NCBI GenBank assembly: GCA_963971575.1
Contig: OZ020622.1
Location: 17,300,879 to 17,364,878 of the forward strand
Reading direction: 5' to 3'
From: Liopterus haemorrhoidalis
Taxonomy: Eukaryota; Arthropoda; Insecta; Coleoptera; Dytiscidae
Length of the DNA stretch: 64,000 bases
Under the pieces are notes generated by a model. It did not search any database. It saw only the letters and a list, made by a program, of their open reading frames with translations, and was not told the DNA's origin. The position numbers and the translations under genes are program-made. Below are positions 11,332 to 20,255 of this stretch, piece after piece; positions within the stretch are counted from its first letter, which is position 1, and the number at the start of each line of letters is the position of its first letter.

Positions 11332-11451
11332 CTTATTAAATCTCAATAACCAGTAAATTTAAAATGATATTCAACCTACACTTATTAAAAAAAAGTTAAA
11401 ACTAGTTTAAATATATAACTAATAACTAAAAATGTATTTTTAGAATCATAC

Positions 11452-11800
11452 CTGCATAAAATGTTGGCTTGTATAAGCCGTGGCTTGATTAAACAAATTC
11501 ACACATCCCTGTTGATCGGCAAACACTGCTATACCCAGACAGTTACTCGGATGTAACTGATGAGCTAGGAATCCACAACAAGCCTGCGTTACAGCTCCCA
11601 ACTGCATAAGACAAGCTGTAGCTAAGAGCGTCTCCACATTATCTTCCCGTAATTCTATTGTTCCAGTATAACAATACTGAACAAGAGCATGTAGAGCATC
11701 ACCGTCAACATCACCAAGAGTGATTTCTGATTCTCCAGCTTCACGTAGAGCTCCAGTGAACATTGCTGAGAAATATTCACTGGCTGCTGACAGGACAAGC
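11452..11800 (-). CDS. KLHL5: KLHL1/4/5-like, exon 2: BTB and start of BACK
   Basis: Follows a 104-bp intron whose acceptor is TTTTAG at 11802-11801. It completes the split Arg and reads LVLSAASEYFSAMF, the BTB helix that precedes the dimer interface. It then has YCYTGTIELREDNVETLL (Cullin-binding side of the BTB) and CLMQLGAVTQACCGFL. From about residue 175 the BACK domain starts with HQLHPSNCLGI and FADQQGCVNLF. The exon ends TTTATGCAG before GTATGA (donor at 11451-11450), phase 0. HPSNCLGIR/A-FAD is a hallmark of the KLHL1/4/5 group. The next intron is 1931 bp and almost wholly transposon. Confidence 0.9.
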
Positions 11801-11904
11801 CTAAAATAAAGAAATAGTTATTTACGTAACAAATAATACACAATGACACAATTGACTTCTTTGTTTAAGAAATTATTTAACTCTTAAGAAACATATATAT
11901 TTAC

Positions 11905-12182
11905 CTGTGAGCTGGGACTTTTCTTCCATTGCTCCCAGCGATCAGTACAACATCACATAACTGTCCGGCCTGTAGATACGATCTCATACATTGTAAACTA
12001 TGTTCGGCATGTCCTGGACATCGAAAACACTCATCCTGTGATGTACTAGATCCAGTAGAAAACAGACTTAACTGTGACATATCTCTTGAAAGGCTTCCAT
12101 CAACCTGTCCACTACTATTTGAATTACCAGCAGACAAAGAATCTTTACTTGGACTTTCAGAACTATTTCCCGTAACCGACAT
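11905..12182 (-). CDS. KLHL5: KLHL1/4/5-like, exon 1: N-terminus and start of BTB
   Basis: Begins with an ATG at 12182-12180 and reads 92 codons plus two bases. The first 45 or so residues are serine-rich and probably disordered (MSVTGNSSESPSKDSL). Residues about 50-92 enter the BTB domain, with an LCDVVLIAG motif and KVPAHR, the standard first strand and helix of a kelch-type BTB. The exon ends CACAG before GTAAAT (donor at 11904-11903), splitting the Arg codon after two bases. The start is chosen as the first ATG after a likely 3' splice site at 12196-12197. The frame is also open upstream (ISNK), so the true protein could start in an exon further right. Confidence 0.85.
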
Positions 12183-13418
12183 TTTGTTACTAATACTGAA
12201 AACGGTATTTGAACACTTATATTTGATTAGTCATGCTTTATTTTTTAACTTAAATGAGTATTTTTAAGACAAAGAATTAAAATTGTACACAAAGAAGGAG
12301 TTTATTTAGTTTTTTGACGTTCCGCATGGCAAATGTGTTTGCTAAACCAAGGCCTACTAGAAAATGTAGTGAGAGGCGTTTGACCCGAATGGCGCAAAAA
12401 ATGTACACAAAAAAATTGCAGACATGTTAAAATGACCGTTAAAAGTGTACAGGTTCACTCTGCTACCGTTTTAATTCCCCCTTAATTATTTTATTTAATT
12501 AATCGGCTGTTTTAATTGTTAAATTAAATAGAAAGTTAGAATTTCTTTTACTAATCATAACAAAAAGATTTGCCTTCTTTTATTGTCCATTGTTATCTAT
12601 AGCAACGTTTCCGACCGGGGGTCCACGTATCCCTACGAGCAGAAACGCTCACATGGGGGGTCTTGGGTCCCTCCCCCTCGAACAAAAAATCATGTACTTA
12701 TTAAATAAAAACTAAGCAATTTAAAATAAAAATCACCTTTTTTATAAATAAAATTATATTACGATCAAAATTAAATTAATATATAAGCCCACCCCTCTCC
12801 GTAAAAGATCAATAGTAAATTTGTATTGTTTTACGGTATATTTTTGAAATGGACCTCACCCCAGAACAATTTTCTACGTGCGCGCCTACCTAGGGGCCGC
12901 AAGTGATTGTCAAAGGGCTCCGGTAGCCTCAAGTGTAATACTGAATTATTTTCTCAGAAACCAATCACAAAAAATAAATTAATACTTTGTGTAAGTAAGA
13001 GGGCACGATATACCAGAAAAACGTATATTTATTGTAGCAATGAATATTTATTTATTAAATATTCGCCTTTACCAAAATAAGTCTAGTTATAAATTAAAAC
13101 CAATATTTTTTCGCAGTACACATATGCACGCAAGTAGGTGATTACTGAAAAAGGTAGCCGCCAAAAATAAATTAAATATAGCTAGATTCTATCAGGGCCG
13201 TACGGTGGTATGGAGCAATGGAGCGATCGCTCCAGGCGCTTGAGCCACGCGGGCGCCTTTCAGATATTTTACATTTGTTTATTTTCATAGTAAAATGTTA
13301 TTATTTGCTTGTTGCATATTTTTAAATTATATTTGTATTCATCTTTGTTTATAAATATTACATTTTATGTGGTCGGCGTACAAATGGACGACTTTGTCGA
13401 TATAAATGAAAGAATGTA
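12183..13418. other. 5' flank of the kelch-like gene
   Basis: This should contain the promoter and any upstream 5' exon of the kelch gene (minus strand). The only specific signal is a 3' splice site TTTTCAG at about 12196-12202 with a branch-like CTAAT upstream of it. Blocks of C-rich sequence near 12610-12680 and a CAGGGCCGTACGG motif near 13195 (one hAT-like terminus) indicate old repeats. No gene was seen. Confidence 0.5.
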
Positions 13419-14704
13419 CCAGGTCTACAAGTATGAAATGCGGATTTTTTTAAAATAAAACACATTAAACTCAAAAGAACAGTAAAAGTTTATTTATTCA
13501 AAGTATGCTCCATTAGAAGTTATACATTTTTCCCATCTTTCAAGCAATTTGTGAATACCTTGCCAGTAGAACTCTTCCCCTTTCCCCGCAAACCATTCAT
13601 CTAGCCATTCTTTCACATTTTCATATGAACAAAAGTGCTGCTCGGCAAGTGCGTGACCCATCGATGCGAACAAGTGGTAATCTGAAGGGGCCAAGTCTGG
13701 TGAGTAAGCGGCATAGGGTAGCACTTCCCACTTGAGTGCCTCCAATGTGTTGCAAACTGTTTTTGACTTATGTGATGGAGCGTTATTGTGAAGAAAGATT
13801 ACCTTGTGCTGTCTTCTTTCGTATTCTGGTCGTTTTATGAGCAGCGAATGGTTCAATTCGATCAGTTGTTGTTGGTAGCGTTGGGCATTAACTGTTTCAC
13901 CAGGTTTTAACAATTCATAATAGACCACACCCTTTTGGTCCCACCAAGTACAGAGCATTGTCTTTTTGCCAAAGCGATTCGGTCTTGCAGTTGATGTGGA
14001 TGGTGTTCCTGGGTTCACCCATGATTTTTTGCGTTTGGGATTTTCAAAATAAATCCATTTTTCATCGCCAGTAATGATACGATGCAAAAAAAACTTTCTT
14101 TTGTATCGTGCAAACAAAATTTCACAAGTGTTTTTGCGTTTTTCCATCTGCCTCTCATTCAATGCATTTGGAACCCATCTGCCGACTTTCTGGATCTTAC
14201 CTATCTCTCGTAGGCGATTGGAAACAGCTTGTTGACTAACGCCTAACTGCTCTGCTAGTTGTTTTTGTGATTGACTATCGTCTTCCTGTAGCAATGTTTC
14301 CAATTCTGTATCTTCATATTTTTTTGGAGGTTTTCCATGTTCTTTGTCTGTAAGATCAAAGTCACCACTTTTGAAACGCCGAAACCATCGTTCACACGTA
14401 TCTTGCGGTGGAGCATATTCACCATAAGCTTCTCGAAGCAGTCGGTATGATTCAGCAGCAGTTTTTTTTTCAAATGAAAACAAAACAGTAGTACTGTCCG
14501 CGAATGCTCTTTATTTGGCACAAAATTTGACATTTTTAACACAGTAAAACAAAACTATATGATCACTTTTCAAATTATGACCTATACCCATTTGACACTT
14601 AATGATAACTTAACAAAACGCCATATGTGTTGAAACTTTGAACTATACACTCAGTTTGCGCGGCAAGTTTGAAAAAAATCCGCATTTCATACTTGTAGAC
14701 CTGG
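13419..14704 (-). mobile_element. mariner (mauritiana-type), full length, inactivated
   Basis: 1286 bp, the normal mariner length. The terminal inverted repeats at 13419-13451 and 14672-14704 are perfect over 33 bp and begin CCAGGTCTACAAGTATGAAA, close to Mos1-type ends. Both sides are flanked by the TA target duplication (13417-13418, 14705-14706). The transposase gene runs on the minus strand. Identical termini suggest a recent insertion, yet the gene carries at least two disabling changes (see the pseudogene entry). Confidence 0.95.
13494..14542 (-). pseudogene. mariner transposase, frameshifted and catalytically altered
   Basis: Mariner transposases cut and paste DNA at TA sites using a DD34D triad. 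The main open frame (14483-13494) shows the helix-turn-helix N-domain (SQQAVSNRLREIGKI), WVPNAL (usually WVP-EL), then GDEKWIYF with the first catalytic Asp, WWDQKGVVYYELLKPGETV, and SPDLAPSDYHLF with the third Asp. The second Asp, normally in an HDNA motif, is Asn here (HNNAPSH). The first about 25 residues (FVPNKEHSR, LLFCFHLKKK) are in another frame from 14542; the shift is at the poly-T run 14462-14470. The protein would therefore be truncated or inactive. Otherwise it keeps the usual length of about 345 residues. Confidence 0.93.
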
Positions 14705-14726
14705 TATAGGTAATCGTAGACTTACC

Positions 14727-15514
14727 ATAGGGGAAACTTTTTAAGATCGCAGCGCCATATGCGGCAAAGCGGGAACACTCGAAAGTGACATTAAACTGTT
14801 ACACGTGTATTTGTTTACATGGTGAAAAGGAACACGAGTTGTATTTTCCTGTTTTCCGAGCTTTTTTTTTATTTAAAGGTAATCTACGATTTACAAGATA
14901 TGTAATAATATACTATTCTAAAGAAATTTCAAGGAAATTTTTAGTTTTTCATTGTATTTTTAATTCTTTTTGACTGTCTATCAATATAATAGCAAAAACA
15001 ATATGGTAAATATATTAGTAAAAATTAATATCTCTGCTTGAAAAAGGCCCTTCTACCTTTTGATATATCAACTGATGATTTAGGCAAATTTTGGGTGGGG
15101 TAACAGCTTTTCTCAGTCTTTTCTTGGACGTAAAAAATCATTTTCCATAAAATGAGCTAATGTGCAAATAGCCAATGTGCATGTATGGGCTTGGATTTTT
15201 GCACATTTTTAGTTTTTGGGTCCTTAAAAAACCTACGATCCACTTTCTCTCTGCCTCCAAACGTCGTTTCAATTGATATTTTTTTTTTCGATTTAGGTAA
15301 ATTATGGAATGTTTAAGAGGGATTCTGTCTTATTCACGATTTACATTGCGGTACACAACAAAATTGATTGTTTTTTTCTTCCATGATTCACCAAAATAAA
15401 ACGCAAACAACAAAAAAATACGTATTTCTCCATTGAACAGGATAAAACAATCTCACTTTCGTATCTTCTGCAAATTACCACCAGATGTCAGGGCACTTCG
15501 GAAGTTTCCCCTAT
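14727..15514. repeat. ATAGGGGAAACTT-type MITE, copy 2
   Basis: 788 bp with perfect 13-bp inverted ends, ATAGGGGAAACTT and AAGTTTCCCCTAT. It is collinear with 9994-10770, sharing GCGCCATATGC near the left end and CCACCAGATGTCAGGGC near the right. It lies 22 bp from the mariner. The only open frame (14785-14973) covers sequence shared with copy 1 but is not conserved as protein. Confidence 0.78.
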
Positions 15515-15999
15515 GTATCTGCCAGTACTGTCGCCGCCTTTACAAGACTCCGTCTACGCCGCTCTAACTAAAACGATAGTGATAACCAGACATAGTAGGA
15601 TTCTCACACTGAGTGCAAGAAATGCGATAAATAAAATGTTTGATATTTGGCCGCTTTTATTACCTTTATTCCACTTGTCTATTGTCTGCTGCATAGCAAT
15701 ACCACATGTCTTTGCGCTAGTTCTATAGCAATGTTGTATAGTGAAATTATTAAAAAGTTTGGTCTGAAATAGAGAGAAAAAATCTGGTTGGGAAAATAAA
15801 AAATAAAGAGAAGCAAGCAAATTCTCTACTGTAATTTGTTCAACAATGCGAATATGTGAATCGTTAATTTATGACGATTGAATTTGATTATGAACGATTT
15901 TTCCAAAATGAAAACTAGGCGTGTAAACTTCAAATAATTATGTCCAATATTCTGTACAAATGTAATTACGATTATTTTATAATTATATATTATTTCAAT
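15515..15999. other. intergenic, nothing recognised
   Basis: No coding motif, tRNA or repeat partner was recognised. Overlapping short open frames on both strands (15513-15820) have unrelated translations and look random. Confidence 0.5.
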
Positions 16000-16100
16000 C
16001 AGTGGCGCACCCAGGGAGGGGGCCCGGGATCCCCCTAAGAAGGAAGGAAATAAAAATAATTTTGTCTCCCCCCCAAACAAAATTCCTGGGTGTGCCACTG
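16000..16100. repeat. 101-bp hAT MITE
   Basis: Ends CAGTGGCGCACCCAGGGA and CCTGGGTGTGCCACTG are inverted repeats. It is flanked by a perfect 8-bp duplication ATTTCAAT (15992-15999 and 16101-16108), as expected for hAT. Confidence 0.85.
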
Positions 16101-16108
16101 ATTTCAAT

Positions 16109-16729
16109 TGTGTCGAAGCAAATAAATTTAATACTTACAATGAATTATTAGGCTTTTTAGTGCCAGATTACCGATCCATGTCCCGTTTTAATATCGGTAC
16201 CTAAAATCGTCCCGGAAACCTATTAATTGCCCCGCATTCTAAAACAGCTCGGCAGCGAGATGTATTCAAGTTATTTATAAAATATATATAAATACCTGTT
16301 CCACAAAACAATTTTAATTCGTGTACACCTTTGACGAGATCTCCGCTTTCCACTCTGACATAAATAACAATGCACTTCGATAGATAATCAGAAGGCTGTT
16401 AGGCGAGGCGGTATAAATGCAAGAAAACCAGCAAATTATCATCAAAGGTTTGCGGCATTTTTTATTGCACCTAACAATATGTCCCCATTTAGCCATAGAC
16501 AATCACGTTTAGTGAGTGCATTATTTTGCAGTGTTCTGAGTTTAGTCAGTAGTAAGATGTCTTTTACAGTTCGTGTTAGTGTATGACTTTAATAATGATA
16601 TTATTAGGGAAGTAATATCTGTTTACTATTTTTAGTGTTTAATTATTGGTGTTCAAAACTATGATTGGTGATCAAAACTGTGACTTTGACTTGTACTAAT
16701 ATTTATTTATTCATTTGTTTACCCTTAAT
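16109..16729. other. intergenic, nothing recognised
   Basis: No gene or repeat identified. A 62-codon minus-strand frame (16314-16502) has no recognisable motif. Confidence 0.5.
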
Positions 16730-16926
16730 CAGTGGCGGCGCTAGCGGAGGGTACAGGGGGGCCCGGGCCCGCCTATAAACAGCTCTGGCCCCCCCAGAAT
16801 TGTTTGGAGAAAAATGTATTTTAGACGTTAGTACCTTTTTTTTAGGTCATCACTTGTATTTGGCACCCCAAATTTTACTAAAAAATTTGCTGGCCCCCCA
16901 GATATTAAGAGCTAGCGCCGCCACTG
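16730..16926. repeat. 197-bp hAT MITE
   Basis: Perfect 16-bp inverted ends, CAGTGGCGGCGCTAGC and GCTAGCGCCGCCACTG. Flanks CCCTTAAT (16722-16729) and CCCTTAAC (16927-16934) are an 8-bp duplication with one mismatch. The termini resemble those of the hAT at 3714-5413, so this may be a deletion derivative of that family. Confidence 0.85.
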
Positions 16927-18899
16927 CCCTTAACTTTTATTATTTCTCCGAAAAAACGATTTTGCAAATTTAATGAGAATTTGCAGAACGAATATCCCTT
17001 TATACAAAGGGGTGTTTCACTGAAACTTTGCATCAAATCTTGGAATATAAACATATATAAAAAATGGTGACTAGATACTTTTATTGGGGGGGATTCTATC
17101 AAGAGTTCATTGCATTCGTAATAAGTTGTCAGCCTTAATAATTTCTCACCTCAGTATAAAGACGCCTTGTCAGAATGTCTGCTCCAGGCGCCAAAATATC
17201 ATCGCACAGTCCTGTCTAAAATTAACTTAGATTGAAGGGAGGGTTCAAACCCGCCGGTAGTACCGGCACTGGTCCCCAGCCCTGAAGTTTGCCCGGTCAT
17301 TTATACCGGCTTCCCTTGTCTTTCAACACCTCTGCGTCTGGGCTATGTTAATGAAACACAAATGTATATTTTGATTATGTTAACTTTATTATAAATCAAA
17401 TTTGTATAGTACAGTTTCAACTTTACTTAATTCTAAAAAAAAACTAATTTTCTGAACAACTATTGCTAAAAAAGCATGCATACAGTTCCGAAAGAAAGGG
17501 AACATTTCAGTAAAAATCCTAAAATTATTAATGTTTATTAAAAATTAAAGGGATCTCAAATTTTGATCATAACAAATAAAACACTTTTTGCCATTTTGAT
17601 TAAATTTTGTCAAATTATAAATTAAAATCATTAAAAATTATAAAAAAATTCTATCAAGAATGAAGATACGATTATATTTTTAAAATTAATTTTCAATTTT
17701 AGAGTTCCCTTTTATTTTTATTGAACACAGTGTTTGATAATTAAAAAAATTGAAATTACAAATCAGTACTTTTTACAAAAATACATTTTTTTTAAACAAA
17801 GAAAATATAAACAGAACAAATATTTTCTAAGTTCGATGGAATTTTTAAAATTTCGACCTAAAACATTTTATATTTATATAAAGAATATATCTCTCTGTAT
17901 AAAAATATTTTTTTTAATGGAATATGGAAAGACTTATATGTAACCTTATATTATTCACAAATATTGGTCCTAAATAATTTACAAAATTTCATGTGACTAA
18001 CGATATAATGTTAAAATTGTATAAATAGAAAAAAATCACAGAATCGTAAGCCACATGATAAGAATTATTATATAAAGGTACACGGAATTTTTTAAATTTT
18101 TCATCAGTTTCAAAAAAGTTTACTATAAATCTCAAAACCAAAATAACACCGAATCTGTATATACAGTGAAGACAACAAAATATGTATTAGAACTACCGTC
18201 GACGCCCGGGTTTTGGCCGCCAGATAACCGAAAATCATCTAAACATACCTCGGATTTCAACACTTGATTCTTATCTATTTCGACTGTTGGCAACATTTCT
18301 TTCTACAAAAGGCAACAATCACTTGCTTGTACATATGTTACAATAGAAATAGAAAAATAAAACTTATATTATAACTAACCGAATATTTAATTTATTTCAT
18401 TATTAAATTCATTTTGTTTTGATAGTAAAAATTATGTTAGAAAAGAAATAAAGAGATTTTCGATTATTTTCATTTCCATTTTTTCAAAAATAATATATCC
18501 AATTAAAATCTACCAAACGTCTACATCTATAGACATGAAATTCATAAGAAATATAAATAAACAATAATAATAAGGAGCAGTTGTGGACTGTTAAAGAAAA
18601 ATTCCAATTTATTCCAGTCGAAAAGTTCCAAAAATGGAATCAATACCAAGAAGATACGATAAAAAAAAATATTTGATAAAATCATTGACGATGCAGGAAG
18701 TATATTATTTTAAAAAACTTTGATGTAAATTAAACAACATTTGTCATGTTTTGTTACTGTACAATTTTTGTTCCCATTTTATTTGCCAGCCAAAAAGTTA
18801 TATAATAATTTTTGTTACTTTTCAAAAATGTTTAATTAGTTTATTAAGTTAAAAAATTGAAGTTGATTATAAAAATATTATTTTATTTATAAATAAAAG

Positions 18900-19035
18900 T
18901 ATAATTATAAGAAAAAGGAATGATTACCAACAATTATATTATTCTGGAGGGTAATCAATTTGTGTAATATAATAAATAAATCAATTACATAAAATTTGGC
19001 GCACAACGAGGATTTTTTTCTGTCACCACTGTATA
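18900..19035 (+). repeat. LTR/PBS-junction-like fragment, copy 1
   Basis: Reads TTACATAAAATTTGGCGCAC then AACGAGG and a TTTTTTTCTGTCACCACTG motif. It is the reverse complement of 50341-50440. In both copies the centre resembles a primer-binding site for tRNA-Lys (TGGCGCCCAACGTGGG), intact at 50 kb and with two changes here. It is probably the remains of an LTR element around the end of its 5' LTR. Confidence 0.45.
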
Positions 19036-19051
19036 TACATATATATTTATA

Positions 19052-19108
19052 TTAAGACAGCGTTGCCCTGCTTTAAGACAGCGTTACCCCGCTTTAAGAC
19101 AGCGCTTA
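19052..19108. repeat. short tandem repeat, about 22-bp unit
   Basis: About 2.5 copies of TTAAGACAGCGTTGCCCTGC, with GTTACCCCGC in the second copy. No other role is apparent. Confidence 0.6.
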
Positions 19109-19318
19109 AAGCCATATCTAATTTTACTTAACAGCAAAATATAATCATTGTTTTGCTTTTGTCAAATTGGCGACAACTAAATATTTCGTTGGCATATTTC
19201 CGCAATTAATATTTTAAATAATGATTTAATTTAATAATTGTTAGCTAATATTAGCTGGCTTTTAAGAAACTGATTTTTTCATTTGTATTTTCGAAAAAAG
19301 TTTGTATACTTGCACTAA

Positions 19319-19446
19319 TGGCCGGTTGCTAAAGTAAGAATTATCCCTAACTCGAGTTAAAATCATTTGTTTTTGTATGTTGTAAGATATGAAAACAAAT
19401 GATTTTAACTTGAGTTAGAGAAAACTCTTACGTTAGCAACCCGTCA
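19319..19446. repeat. 128-bp foldback MITE, PIF/Harbinger-like
   Basis: Arms of about 50 bp face each other: TGGCCGGTTGCTAAAGTAAG on the left, and on the right the complement ending in GTTAGCAACCCGTCA. TAA flanks both sides (19316-19318, 19447-19449). Inner arms contain CAAATGATTTTAAC and its complement. The 3-bp TWA duplication and GGCCGGTT terminus resemble those of the element at 30332-30467. Confidence 0.7.
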
Positions 19447-20255
19447 TAAGAAAGTCTTTATCCCTTTTAGTGTCTATAAAATGTTCACTTTCTTCATACA
19501 AATATACAAACAACCGTTCGTTGAGATCCGATTTACCAAAAAAATGTATAATACAGTTTAACAAAATGAAGCATATACTGCTTAAAACATAAACTAAACT
19601 AACAACTAACTATTTACAATAATGATAGGGCATACTTATTCAAATCTTACAGTTTATAAAAATGTTAAATAAATGCAATGATAATAAAGGCACGAGATGA
19701 TATCTTTTTTTTTTATAAATAGGTACAAATGGAGAATCATAAGAGAGCTATTGCGATAAGGGCAAGAAGGCGATACATATTTTACACATTTAGGACATAA
19801 ATGACTTTAAAAAATAATTCAAAGACGTTAGTGTCTTGAACTTTGATTTTTTTAAACTGCAGACTCAACAAATACAGTAAAAATCCAAAAATTAGGCTAC
19901 CAAAAATCCAAACCACTGGATTCAAAGCTTGTTAAATTTAGTGGACTTGGAAACTATCGTCTCCAATTGAAGAATGAAAATGGGAAAAGGTGAAAGTGCC
20001 TACCTATTTCCGTTTATTGACGAAGTCGGTTGAATATTCCATGGTCCACAACTTGATGAAATTTGCCACAAAAATTGGATGTTTACTGTATATTTAACAA
20101 ATTTCGAAAAGAAATCTGTTTTTCTAGGTTGAGTATTTTGGAAGTCATTTATTGTAAACTATAAAATATAAATGTTTCTGCATTTTTGTTACCTGTATCA
20201 ATATACGGTATTAAACAGGTGATTTTTAATAATAGACCTCTTTTGAGGTGTGTAT

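Larger units (their letters stand above)
5993..12195 (-). other. KLHL5: kelch-like gene of the KLHL1/4/5 family, whole locus
   Basis: Six coding exons on the minus strand (12182-11905, 11800-11452, 9520-9326, 9270-8981, 7476-7199, 6462-5993) join with matching phases. They give exactly 620 codons including the stop (619 residues), close to the conserved core of vertebrate KLHL1, KLHL4 and KLHL5, which have longer N-termini. Order: serine-rich N-terminus, BTB domain, BACK domain, PERRP/RPRKST linker, six kelch repeats. Proteins of this type act as substrate adaptors for Cullin-3 ubiquitin ligase and bind actin; that role is family knowledge. A good 3' splice site (TTTTCAG) lies 13 nt before the chosen ATG with the frame open across it. 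An upstream 5' exon is therefore possible and could be untranslated or coding. Which of KLHL1, 4 or 5 is closest cannot be settled by eye; insects usually have one gene for the group. Confidence 0.85.
16927..20255. other. KLHL-Notch spacer including the Notch 3' UTR
   Basis: Very AT-rich. The part next to 20255 must contain the Notch 3' untranslated region; AATAAA on the minus strand occurs at 20148-20153 and 20013-20018, but neither can be chosen with confidence. A GC-rich patch at 17165-17345 contains a GGGTTCAAACCCGC motif. The remaining recognisable items (18900-19035, 19052-19108, 19319-19446) are listed separately. No further gene was seen. Confidence 0.5.

Noticed and set aside
17220..17345. 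GGGTTCAAACCCGC in a GC-rich patch, considered as a SINE or tRNA
   Set aside because: No A-box at proper spacing, no A-rich tail and no second copy noticed in the window.
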